DNA from: JAKAGE01 sp035541415
GTDB taxonomy: Bacteria; Patescibacteriota; Minisyncoccia; UBA6257; 2-01-FULL-56-20
DNA length: 14,798 bases
NCBI GenBank assembly: GCA_035541415.1
Contig: DATKNI010000003.1
Location: 1-14,798, forward strand
Direction: 5' to 3'
Of the stretch, positions 5,573-12,115 are shown piece by piece (positions within the stretch are counted from its first letter, which is position 1; each line of letters opens with the position of its first letter). Both the position numbers and the translations under genes were made by a program. The notes below the pieces were generated by a model. It was not told the DNA's origin, searched no databases, and was given only the letters and a program-made list of their open reading frames with translations.

Positions 5573-7389
5573 TGGCGCACCGGCAACGGAAAATCCTTTC
5601 TCTGATTTTAGGAGGATTAGCTTTGATAATTTTCGCGAATGTTGCCTTCGCGAGTTCCACGAGCGGCGGCGGACGATCGACGGTCTGCAACGGTTTTTTG
5701 CCGTTTCCCTGCCTCGCGCCCACCACGCCGACCTCGAGCGCGCCCGTATGGGATGATACGCCGTCGTTTTTGCCTGCGGACATGGGCAATAACGTATATA
5801 ATCACTTGTTCATCGATCCTCACAGCGGCGAGCGGTTTGTTTTCATAACCGATCCCTCGCATCCGTGCGGGAACGATCCGGCCGGTACGAGTTGGGTGAC
5901 GAGTTCGTACAGCGACCAGATACAAATTTCCAAAGATGGAAAGTATATCGTGGTGAGCGATTCTCCCGACGGCGTGTACTATCACACCTGCATCATTCCG
6001 TTTGACGAAACGACGTTCCAAGCGGGGACGAGTACGGGGCCGCTCACGATACTTCCCAACGGAACTTTTAACCGGACCGAAACCGATACCTATTATGGGT
6101 CCGATGCCACCAATCCATTTCTTATTAAATCGTGCGACGTGAGCACGGGATGCGCGGGCTACACGAACGTGGTGAACCTGGCGTCGAGTTCGGCCTGCCC
6201 GAATATTCCGTCGCTCACCCTCACAACGCAAGGCGAAGTGAGCATGAGTGCCGACGGCCAAACGCTTTCTTTTTGGGGCGACGGCAATCAAAACAGCGCG
6301 ATTATTTTTTGGGTCTACAACAAAACCAAAGGATGTCTTTGGGTAAATATGGCTACCGGAGATGAAAACGCTTCTTCTGGGTGGGGGCTGTCTCCCTCAA
6401 CCTGTTCCGGGTGCATACCGCTTGCTGACCGCGCAAGCACCACGCCGAGCCTTGGCATGCACCGGGCCAATCTTACCGCCCTCGGCGATTACCTGATTAT
6501 TCAAAATCAAAGCGTGGGAGGGCTCAACCAAATTTACCAGGTTCCCACATCAACCTCATGGCCCGTGAGTCCCATATTCCACTGTACGAACGCGTCCAAT
6601 CCGAGCGACTGCCAAAATCATTATGCGTTTGGCTATCAGGATACGATGGTAAATGGCGCCGGCAATAATGGCAGCGCATCAAACGCAATCATCGCCTGGC
6701 GCATCCGGAATGTGGGTTCGACGATGGATACGGCAGGATTCCCTCCCGGTTACGTGGATTTGGTCAATACGATTGCTATTGGCGCGATTCCGACGGGAAA
6801 TGCATCACACGAAAGCTGGGCCGCCGCCGATCCGAACGTTGTGAATCCTTTTGCGAGCGGCGAATATATGAACGCAACCGGAACGTCGCACATTACGTTT
6901 CCATGGGTGCAAGAAATCAAGCTCGTGAGTCCTAATCCCAGCAATCAGATTGTTTGGCGGATATTCCAGCATCACATGAAATCACAGTTTGGCAGCATGA
7001 CGGAAAACGGAGGCGTGGTGGGAAACGGCGCTACCACCACGGTCACGACGATCGGCCCTCATAATTTCAGCGCGGGCCAGAAGATCAATATTTATAATTG
7101 CGGCAACTCCTCATTCAATAGTACGTCGACGCAAGTTGCCTCGATAATCAGCACAACAACGTTCACCTATTCATCGGCTCTCGTTGGAACCACCGATTGC
7201 ATGTTCGACTATAACGCCCAAGGGGCGCAGGATTTTTATGCAAGCACCTTGGTCCAGCAGTCGCCCGATGGAAAATTCATTTGCACGCCCGACAATTGGG
7301 AACGCACCTTCCCGCAGGATCCGTATCGCGCCGCATGCAATGGCACCGATTGTCCGCAAATCCACATGCTGTGCGTCGAGACCCGCTAA
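5572..7389 (+). CDS. Secreted Cys-rich protein, propeller-like, with a tail-type beta domain
   Basis: 605 residues from ATG 5572. This start overlaps the previous stop (TAATG) and gives a textbook signal peptide (M-A-H-R-Q-R-K, hydrophobic core, A-F-A at 25-27). An in-frame ATG at 5518 lies inside the upstream gene and would spoil the signal. Motifs such as S-K-D-G-K-Y-I-V-V-S-D (120-130) and S-A-D-G-Q-T-L-S-F-W resemble beta-propeller strands of the TolB/WD40-like type. Near residues 485-545 a segment reads T-V-T-T-I-G-P-H-N-F-S-A-G-Q-K-I-N-I, then T-T-F-T-Y. This matches the small beta domain common in phage tail and secreted proteins (H-G-L-x-x-G-D-x-V-x-I). Eighteen cysteines suggest an oxidised, exported protein. 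The overlap implies translational coupling with the fibre-like gene. No enzyme family is recognised; binding or adhesion is inferred. Confidence 0.7.
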   Translation: MAHRQRKILSLILGGLALIIFANVAFASSTSGGGRSTVCNGFLPFPCLAPTTPTSSAPVWDDTPSFLPADMGNNVYNHLFIDPHSGERFVFITDPSHPCGNDPAGTSWVTSSYSDQIQISKDGKYIVVSDSPDGVYYHTCIIPFDETTFQAGTSTGPLTILPNGTFNRTETDTYYGSDATNPFLIKSCDVSTGCAGYTNVVNLASSSACPNIPSLTLTTQGEVSMSADGQTLSFWGDGNQNSAIIFWVYNKTKGCLWVNMATGDENASSGWGLSPSTCSGCIPLADRASTTPSLGMHRANLTALGDYLIIQNQSVGGLNQIYQVPTSTSWPVSPIFHCTNASNPSDCQNHYAFGYQDTMVNGAGNNGSASNAIIAWRIRNVGSTMDTAGFPPGYVDLVNTIAIGAIPTGNASHESWAAADPNVVNPFASGEYMNATGTSHITFPWVQEIKLVSPNPSNQIVWRIFQHHMKSQFGSMTENGGVVGNGATTTVTTIGPHNFSAGQKINIYNCGNSSFNSTSTQVASIISTTTFTYSSALVGTTDCMFDYNAQGAQDFYASTLVQQSPDGKFICTPDNWERTFPQDPYRAACNGTDCPQIHMLCVETR

Positions 7390-7405
7390 ATAGATCAATG
7401 GCTCA

Positions 7406-8641
7406 ATGCTCAAACCAAATTCTAAAATCATGGGGGCGGGCGCTATCGCAGGAATCGTCTTTGCTGCGCTTGGGATAACCGCAGCTTATGCCGCGCAATA
7501 TACCTGGGTTACGGATCAAACGGTTTCTTTTGCGTCTCCGGCGACGACCCTCACCATCACCGCCGGTTCCGTGGCTGACACCTTTAGCACCGCTTCATCA
7601 ACGCTCACCGTCGCCCTTTCGAGTTCGACCGGCGGCTCGTTTTCGCTCACGTCTGCGTCGTACGATCTTTCGGTCGCGACCTCGAGCGGCGGAGGAAATG
7701 TGACGACCACGTGCACGTCCGGCGTTATGACGGTAAGCATGGCACAAACAACCGGAACCGCCGTTTATACCATAACGGCTGGCGGCACAACTTGCTCCGG
7801 CAGCGGCGGCGGAGGAGGCGGTGGCGGTGGAGGAGGTGGTGGAGGCGGCGGAGGTGGAGGCGGGGGTGGTGGAGGCGGTGGGGGAGGGGGCTCGGGCGGA
7901 GGAGGCGGTGGGGGTGGAGGCGGTGGAGGCTCGTATTACACTCCGACGTCAACAGCGACTTCAACGACCACCACCACGGGAGGGACGAATCTTTTGGCGA
8001 TCATAGCCCAACTCATCGCCGAGGTGAAGGCGCTCATCGCTCAGCTGAACGTCCAGCTGGCGTCGAGCTTCACGCGGAATCTCACCATCGGGAGCGTCGG
8101 CCAGGACGTCCAAAATCTCCAAATGTTCCTCAATAACAATGGCTATCCAGTGGCATTGACTGGCCCTGGTTCGGCCGGCAACGAAACCACTCATTTTGGG
8201 GGAAAGACGGCGGTGGCGCTTTCGAAATTCCAATCATTCGAAGGAATTCCTGCTTCGGGATTCTTTGGACCGCTCACGCGGGCGGCGATCTTGAAGTTTA
8301 TCGGAGCCGCGCCTTCGGCGCCTTCGATACCGACTGGGCAGACGGCACCATCAACCGCTTCAAGCGGTTCGGTTTCAAGCAGTCCTGCGTCGGGCGGTTC
8401 CGCGTCGGGCGATTTTACGCGCACGCTTTCTCTTGGCATGTCGGGCGCAGACGTGACAGTATTGCAGGAATTTCTCATCGGCCAAGGATTCCTCAAGGGA
8501 TCGGCAAGCGGTTATTATGATAGCGCGACAGCGAGCGCGGTCGAACTCTATCAAACAGTGAGCGCTCTTCCTGCGACCGGTATTTGCGATTCAAGCACGG
8601 AAGCATCCATTGCAAGAATAATGCAAATAATAAGGTTATAA
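7406..8641 (+). CDS. Exported protein with poly-Gly linker and two peptidoglycan-binding domains
   Basis: 411 residues. Signal peptide 1-29 (K3 and K7 basic, A-Y-A before residue 30); starting at M9 instead would lose both lysines. Residues 30-130 form a Ser/Thr-rich beta region with two cysteines. Next come 29 consecutive glycines (134-162), one serine and 12 more glycines (164-175), then a Thr/Ser linker. An amphipathic helix (about 193-216, L-L-A-I-I-A-Q-L-I-A-E-V-K-A-L-I) may be a coiled coil. Two PG_binding_1-type domains follow, about 222-299 (F-T-R-N-L-T-I-G-S-V-G-Q-D-V-Q-N-L-Q-x-F-L) and 337-411 (F-T-R-T-L-S-L-G-x-S-G-A-D-V). These bind the cell wall, so the protein probably anchors something to peptidoglycan. 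It lies 16 nt after the previous gene, presumably in the same operon, and has no SD. Confidence 0.85.
   Translation: MLKPNSKIMGAGAIAGIVFAALGITAAYAAQYTWVTDQTVSFASPATTLTITAGSVADTFSTASSTLTVALSSSTGGSFSLTSASYDLSVATSSGGGNVTTTCTSGVMTVSMAQTTGTAVYTITAGGTTCSGSGGGGGGGGGGGGGGGGGGGGGGGGGGGGGSGGGGGGGGGGGGSYYTPTSTATSTTTTTGGTNLLAIIAQLIAEVKALIAQLNVQLASSFTRNLTIGSVGQDVQNLQMFLNNNGYPVALTGPGSAGNETTHFGGKTAVALSKFQSFEGIPASGFFGPLTRAAILKFIGAAPSAPSIPTGQTAPSTASSGSVSSSPASGGSASGDFTRTLSLGMSGADVTVLQEFLIGQGFLKGSASGYYDSATASAVELYQTVSALPATGICDSSTEASIARIMQIIRL
7805..7930 (+). repeat. Degenerate GGN tract coding poly-glycine
   Basis: Forty-one glycine codons interrupted by a single TCG serine (7892-7894). All four GGN codons are mixed, so it is not a pure trinucleotide microsatellite. 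It still contains almost no C or T outside third positions and is prone to slippage and to assembly error. Confidence 0.9.
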
Positions 8642-8663
8642 TTTTTTAATCATTTCAATCATC

Positions 8664-10100
8664 ATGAAAAATATTTTATTGGGCATCGTTATCGCTCTTG
8701 TTCTGGTGGGAATCGGATGGTATGCGGGCAGCAGGACCCAGAACTCGGGAAATATTGCGGTAAATAATGTTTCGCCGACCAGCACCGGCACCAGCACTGC
8801 GCAAAATGCGACGACGTCATCCGGCGGATCGGGATCGAATCAGAATACTGGCGCGCCGACAGGCAACGGCACAACTTCCAGCGGCGGTTCGACTTCAGGC
8901 AATGGCACGACTTCCGGCAGCGGCACGTCGCACTCCGGGGGATCGACGGTGACCCCCGGCAATCCGTGCACGGGGACGCCGCTCGGAGGATCTCCGGTCA
9001 ACGTTACCGCACAGATGAGCCAGGTTGGAACCGGAGTCACGGTAACCCAAATCACCACCACGAAATCGAATTGGACGACGTATTCGGATATGCCGACCTA
9101 TAGCGCCGCCGCACACGTTCTCGCATTCAATACGTATGGGACGACGAATTCACTATCGACGGCAAACCTCGATGGCACCGGCGCGCAGATCATTTCCGGA
9201 AATCAGCAGGGGCGCGACGTTGCGGTGAGCGAGGATGGCAAATATGCCTACTACGAAGGGCAGAATCCCAATCAATCGAGCGACATGTATGCCGTTGCTC
9301 TCACGGGAGCGGGCGCATGCCAGCCGGTGCGGCTGAGCAACCTGAACCTCAAACCCATTCCGCCCGAAGGATCGCTCATCATTTCCAATTCGAGCATTGA
9401 TCCGGCAACAGGCAGGAATGTCATCGCGTTTTCCGAGGGCTTGGTGATCCACCGCGTGCTCGACAACGGAACCGAACTGCCGGACGTCACGCTCGGCGAT
9501 CCGGAAAACATGGATGTGTTGCATCGCATGCGGCTCAATCCAAAATTTCCGAACATCATGTGGTACAAGCGGGACCAGGCCGGACAGAATCCGAATGGCG
9601 TCGCCCAAGAGGAGATTTGGGTGGTTGATCTAAATCATCCGGGGACCGTATATAGCGTTGCCGGCCCCGGTGTCGCGGCGGACCACAACACCTGGTCGCC
9701 CGATGGGACGGAGATCGGCTATCAGGTGAACGGCCAGTGGTATGCGGCCAAGATTTTGAATCCCGACGGGACGTGGGCTTTGCAGAATGGAGGCTTTGCG
9801 GGAGGACTCATCGGCCCCAAGGTCACCTATACGTATGGAGCGAGTTACTGCACGTTTGCGCCTGACGGCTCGGTCTATGTGTGCACGACGGGCGGCGCCG
9901 TCCACGGCATCCCGGTGTACCTCATGTCGCTTGATGGAACCAAAGTGAAGCTGCTCGCGGATACCGATGCAAAAGCCGCCAGCTTCGACGGCATTCCCAA
10001 GGCGGAGTTCTTGGACATGCAGCACGTCGTCTTCTCGAGTGATCGTACCGGAACGCCGCAGGTTTATGTGATTTCAGGATTTACGACGACGTTCCCGTAG
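8664..10100 (+). CDS. Membrane-anchored extracellular beta-propeller protein
   Basis: 478 residues. A signal anchor at about 4-20 (I-L-L-G-I-V-I-A-L-V-L-V-G-I-G-W) is followed by a flexible Ser/Thr/Gly/Asn linker (about 25-100) with repeated N-G-T-T-S units. The rest looks like a WD40-like/TolB-type propeller: V-S-E-D-G-K-Y-A-Y-Y (188-197), W-S-P-D-G-T-E-I-G-Y (344-353), F-A-P-D-G-S-V-Y-V (398-406), V-F-S-S-D-R-T-G-T-P-Q-V-Y (456-468). The layout H287-R-M-R-L-N-P-K-F-P-N, E-I-W-V-V-D and D-H341-N-T-W-S-P-D-G recalls oligogalacturonate-lyase-like propellers, where such histidines hold a metal. That resemblance is by eye and does not establish enzyme activity. A lone TATAAT at 8637-8642 could be a start for this gene. 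Last gene of the plus-strand run. Confidence 0.75.
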   Translation: MKNILLGIVIALVLVGIGWYAGSRTQNSGNIAVNNVSPTSTGTSTAQNATTSSGGSGSNQNTGAPTGNGTTSSGGSTSGNGTTSGSGTSHSGGSTVTPGNPCTGTPLGGSPVNVTAQMSQVGTGVTVTQITTTKSNWTTYSDMPTYSAAAHVLAFNTYGTTNSLSTANLDGTGAQIISGNQQGRDVAVSEDGKYAYYEGQNPNQSSDMYAVALTGAGACQPVRLSNLNLKPIPPEGSLIISNSSIDPATGRNVIAFSEGLVIHRVLDNGTELPDVTLGDPENMDVLHRMRLNPKFPNIMWYKRDQAGQNPNGVAQEEIWVVDLNHPGTVYSVAGPGVAADHNTWSPDGTEIGYQVNGQWYAAKILNPDGTWALQNGGFAGGLIGPKVTYTYGASYCTFAPDGSVYVCTTGGAVHGIPVYLMSLDGTKVKLLADTDAKAASFDGIPKAEFLDMQHVVFSSDRTGTPQVYVISGFTTTFP

Positions 10101-10103
10101 CGC

Positions 10104-11522
10104 TTATTTGACGGTGATGAATTGAATGCCGGTGAACGAGGAGCCGAAACTGAGCAGATAGCTCATGGAGCTATTGAGTTTGTCGATCACTTTTGTCGCG
10201 TCGGGGATGTAAAAGTTGCCGCCGGAATCAATGGCAAGGGTGCCGGTTGTCGGATAGGTGATTGGGGCAGCGGCGCTTCCTTCGCTTGCGATCCAGACGC
10301 CTGACGGGCTAAACTCTTCTATTCCTTGATTGTTGGCAAATGAGGCGACGTAGACGTTTCCGTTTGCATCAAGGGCGATGCCGTCTGGCTGGTTGAATTG
10401 GCCATTGCCCGGTCCGGCCGATCCGAACTGCATAAGATAGTTGCCATTCGAATCGAATTCCTCGACCCGATTATTGCCGCTGTCGACAACATAAATATTA
10501 TTGCTCGCATTGATGGCGATTCCGAGGGGCGAGATGAAATTGCCGTTGCCAGAACCAGTGGTTCCGAACTGCGAAAGATAGGTGCCGTTCGAATTAAATT
10601 TTTCGACCCGATTATTGCCGGTGTCGACAACGTACACATTTCCGCCCGAATCGGCCGCCAATCCGCCAATCGCCGAAAATTGTCCGTTTCCCGAACCTGC
10701 CGATCCGAACTGTGCGACATGAGTCCCGTTTTGGTTGAATTTTTGGACGAGGAGAAATCCCGCGTCCCCAATGTACGTATTTCCCATTGAATCAACGGCG
10801 ATGCCGGCAGGCTTTTGGAATGTGCCGGCCGAACCGAGCCGGCCGAGAGAGCCTCCTAAAACCGAATATTTATAAACGCCGGAAGAATCCGTAATCCATA
10901 CGCACGGTCCGTTGCTGCTGCATCCGTAATCGATCGGGAGCAGGGTGAGCGATGACCCTTTTTCGAAAAGGCTGCCATATTGGCCGCCGTCGCCTTGTTC
11001 GAGCGGTTGATATTTCTGCGATTCAAGATTCGAGGTGACTTCATATTGCGATACGCCCGGCACGTACGAATAAAATTGGCCGATCGAAGGGGTCAGCGGA
11101 TCGATCGGAAGAGATCCGATGGGAGAGCCTTCGGATAATTTTTTTAAATTGACCGGCAGCCAGCCAGTGCCATCAACGTTGCGATTATTGATTTTTGCGG
11201 TGCACTGAAGGTTCCAGCCAGGTGGAATCGTGCTCGACGGAAAGGCGCCGACTGACGCGCAGTTGCTCGTACCCGATGTGATGGTGGTGTCGGGAAGCGA
11301 GAGATAAACCGTGCTTGCATTTCCAAGCGGCAGCGACTCCGTTTGCGAAAGGCTGAGCGCTTTCGTCAAAGTTTCCATATCGGAGAGGCGGCCGGAGTCC
11401 CGCGATTGGCGCAATAACTCAGCCGGGTTCAAAACCAAGATAAGGATGACCGAAAGGGCGGCAAGGATGCCGACCACGAGGAGAAGTTCAATCAAAGTAA
11501 ACGCTCGAGGGCGGGAAGTCAT
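10104..11522 (-). CDS. Type IV prepilin fused to an NHL-repeat beta-propeller
   Basis: 472 residues from ATG 11522. The prepilin signal is clear: a basic leader M-T-S-R-P-R-A, cleavage expected after A7, then F8-T-L-I-E12, with Glu at mature position +5. A hydrophobic helix runs to about residue 31, then L-N-P-A-E-L-L-R-Q-S-R-D. Residues 60-175 look like the small pilin domain seen in CPR prepilins (G-W-L-P-V-N-L, L-P-I-D-P-L-T, Y-x-Y-V-P-G). From about 205 to 470 there is an NHL propeller, roughly six blades with a period near 47 residues. Examples are G-I-A-V-D-S-M-G-N-T-Y-I-G-D (240-253), N-V-Y-V-V-D-T-G-N-N-R-V-E-K-F (295-309) and N-I-Y-V-V-D-S-G-N-N-R-V-E-E-F (342-356). It likely displays a binding domain on a pilus or pseudopilus. 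The frame stays open to 11897 through the tRNA-Ala region, but only this start gives a prepilin. Confidence 0.88.
   Translation of the reverse strand: MTSRPRAFTLIELLLVVGILAALSVILILVLNPAELLRQSRDSGRLSDMETLTKALSLSQTESLPLGNASTVYLSLPDTTITSGTSNCASVGAFPSSTIPPGWNLQCTAKINNRNVDGTGWLPVNLKKLSEGSPIGSLPIDPLTPSIGQFYSYVPGVSQYEVTSNLESQKYQPLEQGDGGQYGSLFEKGSSLTLLPIDYGCSSNGPCVWITDSSGVYKYSVLGGSLGRLGSAGTFQKPAGIAVDSMGNTYIGDAGFLLVQKFNQNGTHVAQFGSAGSGNGQFSAIGGLAADSGGNVYVVDTGNNRVEKFNSNGTYLSQFGTTGSGNGNFISPLGIAINASNNIYVVDSGNNRVEEFDSNGNYLMQFGSAGPGNGQFNQPDGIALDANGNVYVASFANNQGIEEFSPSGVWIASEGSAAAPITYPTTGTLAIDSGGNFYIPDATKVIDKLNSSMSYLLSFGSSFTGIQFITVK
10112..10817 (-). repeat. NHL repeat array within the prepilin gene
   Basis: About six tandem coding repeats of roughly 141 bp. 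The three closest carry G-S-A-G-x-G-N-G-Q-F-like linkers at residues 273-282, 320-329 and 368-377, each followed by a D-x-x-G-N-x-Y-V strand. The outer blades are more diverged. Confidence 0.75.
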
Positions 11523-11529
11523 CTCTTTT

Positions 11530-11538
11530 AGTATAGCA
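11530..11538 (-). promoter_or_regulatory. Extended -10 promoter of the prepilin gene (leaderless)
   Basis: On the minus strand TGC is followed by TATACT (11530-11535), with exactly 7 nt to ATG 11522. No convincing -35 is seen, and GAG abuts the ATG too closely to serve as an SD. The layout is the same as for the M50 gene. Confidence 0.5.
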
Positions 11539-11564
11539 ATCCGGCTCGGCAGAGCTATTGTATG

Positions 11565-11635
11565 TGGACCCAGGGAGAATCGGACTCCCGCCCTCCGGAT
11601 GCAAACCGGATGCACTACCATTATGCTATGGGCCC
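11565..11635 (-). tRNA. tRNA-Ala (anticodon UGC)
   Basis: Minus strand. Acceptor GGGCCCA/TGGGTCC (one G-U) with discriminator A at 11565. Anticodon stem UCCGG/CCGGA with loop UUUGCAU, giving UGC for alanine. T arm GGGAGUCCGAUUCUCCC, short variable loop, 71 nt. CCA is not encoded. No clear promoter was found; a hairpin lies immediately upstream. Confidence 0.92.
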
Positions 11636-11644
11636 GAAGGAGGA

Positions 11645-11677
11645 GAACATGCGAACATGCTTCATGTTTGCATGTTC
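11645..11677. repeat. 14-bp inverted repeat upstream of tRNA-Ala
   Basis: GAACATGCGAACAT (11645-11658) pairs with ATGTTTGCATGTTC (11664-11677), one G-T wobble, loop GCTTC. It is about 10 bp from the tRNA 5' end and has no T-tract on either side, so it is more like an operator or RNA hairpin than a terminator. Confidence 0.6.
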
Positions 11678-11698
11678 GACGACTGAAGGGCACAGATG

Positions 11699-11755
11699 GC
11701 CGCAGGCCATCTGGGGCCCGAGTGCCGCAGGCCATCTGGGGCCCGAGGCCGCAGG
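11699..11755. repeat. 25-bp tandem repeat, two full copies plus a fragment
   Basis: The unit GCCGCAGGCCATCTGGGGCC plus CGAGT occurs at 11699-11723 and 11724-11748, with the last base differing. A third partial copy GCCGCAGG is at 11748-11755. The first copy overlaps a perfect 9-bp hairpin (11693-11713, CAGATGGCC, loop GCA, GGCCATCTG). It is GC-rich and non-coding, in the gap between tRNA-Ala and the putative RNA gene. Confidence 0.8.
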
Positions 11756-11772
11756 TTCGAGCATACCCCACT

Positions 11773-11801
11773 TTGACTCCCTTGAGAAGTCGTGCTACGA
11801 T
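11773..11801 (+). promoter_or_regulatory. Promoter of the putative structured RNA
   Basis: TTGACT (11773-11778) and TACGAT (11796-11801) lie 17 bp apart, and TGC just before the -10 box makes it an extended -10. The predicted start is near 11808. No protein gene follows for 300 bp. Confidence 0.6.
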
Positions 11802-11889
11802 AATCAGTAGTTTTTTCCACCTGCAGACTGCTTGAGGGCGCACAACCTCACCGTGAACGTGGTTGTATCCGCAACTCGCTCTGCAGAAG

Positions 11890-11939
11890 AGCGGCATCTT
11901 TTCCCATAAAGACTCTGGCCAAGATGCCGCTATGTTTTT
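11890..11939 (+). terminator. Terminator-like hairpin inside the putative RNA
   Basis: The perfect 11-bp stem AGCGGCATCTT/AAGATGCCGCT (11890-11900/11921-11931) is followed by ATGTTTTT. The 20-nt loop is long for a terminator, so it may be an RNA domain, an early stop, or an attenuator. Confidence 0.4.
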
Positions 11940-11998
11940 AGGTTCTGCTCCGGACCGGTAACGTACTGGGGGAGGGCGTTACCTCCCGCGGGTGGAAT

Positions 11999-12036
11999 AA
12001 GGGCCTCGATCCTCTTCATGGAAACGGGGCCTTTTT
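11999..12036 (+). terminator. Rho-independent terminator before rpsL
   Basis: AAGGGCCTCG (11999-12008) pairs with CGGGGCCTTT (12025-12034), 10 bp with two wobbles, 16-nt loop, running into TTTTT at 12032-12036. It ends the putative RNA 3 nt before the rpsL -35 box, insulating the str operon. Confidence 0.75.
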
Positions 12037-12038
12037 AT

Positions 12039-12067
12039 TTGACAAAAAATCGCGCTCACCCTAGAAT
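12039..12067 (+). promoter_or_regulatory. Promoter of the str operon (rpsL-rpsG-fusA)
   Basis: A perfect -35 TTGACA (12039-12044) and -10 TAGAAT (12062-12067) lie 17 bp apart. The start is expected near 12074, leaving a leader of about 42 nt. The leader begins with a small hairpin (GGCGG, loop GCAT, CCGCC, 12078-12091) and continues with a T-rich, SD-less stretch. Confidence 0.8.
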
Positions 12068-12115
12068 ACGGAATGTCGGCGGGCATCCGCCCCCGATTAT
12101 TTTTTTAGACTTTTT

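Larger units (their letters stand above)
11808..12036 (+). ncRNA. Putative structured non-coding RNA upstream of the str operon
   Basis: About 230 nt bounded by a good promoter and a terminator. The ends of the core pair: TTCCACCTGC (11815-11824) with GCGGGTGGAA (11988-11997), 10 bp with one wobble. Inside are a hairpin at 11842-11866 (ACAAC...GTTGT with an inner CAC/GTG), an 11-bp perfect hairpin at 11890-11931 with a 20-nt loop, and GGTAACG/CGTTACC (11957-11963/11977-11983). The last competes with GGGAGG/CCTCCC (11970-11975/11982-11987). CTGCAGA (11821-11827) can pair with TCTGCAG (11880-11886), competing with the closing stem. I found no RNase P, tmRNA, SRP or T-box hallmark. The size is close to 6S RNA, but the branched fold is not its usual rod. 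It could also be a regulatory leader. I see no coding frame in it that looks real. Confidence 0.5.

Noticed and set aside
7711..8136. Plus-strand Arg/Trp-rich frame across the poly-Gly tract
   Set aside because: It is the GGN tract read out of phase; composition is an artefact.
11750..11770. GCAGGTTCGAGC, resembling a tRNA T-arm
   Set aside because: No acceptor, anticodon or D arm fits around it, and the 3' side does not pair.
11523..11897. Extension of the prepilin frame to 11897
   Set aside because: It crosses tRNA-Ala and the tandem repeat and would bury the prepilin leader deep inside the protein, which cannot be processed.
11808..12000. RNase P RNA, tmRNA, SRP RNA or 6S RNA identity for the putative RNA
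   Set aside because: None of the conserved RNase P, tmRNA or SRP core strings was found on either strand, and the branched fold differs from the 6S rod.
11941..12036. T-box-like GGGTGGAA followed by a terminator
   Set aside because: Only a fragment of the T-box consensus is present; no specifier loop is evident, and the next gene is rpsL with its own promoter rather than a synthetase or amino acid gene. GGTGGAA is better explained by pairing with TTCCACC at 11815.
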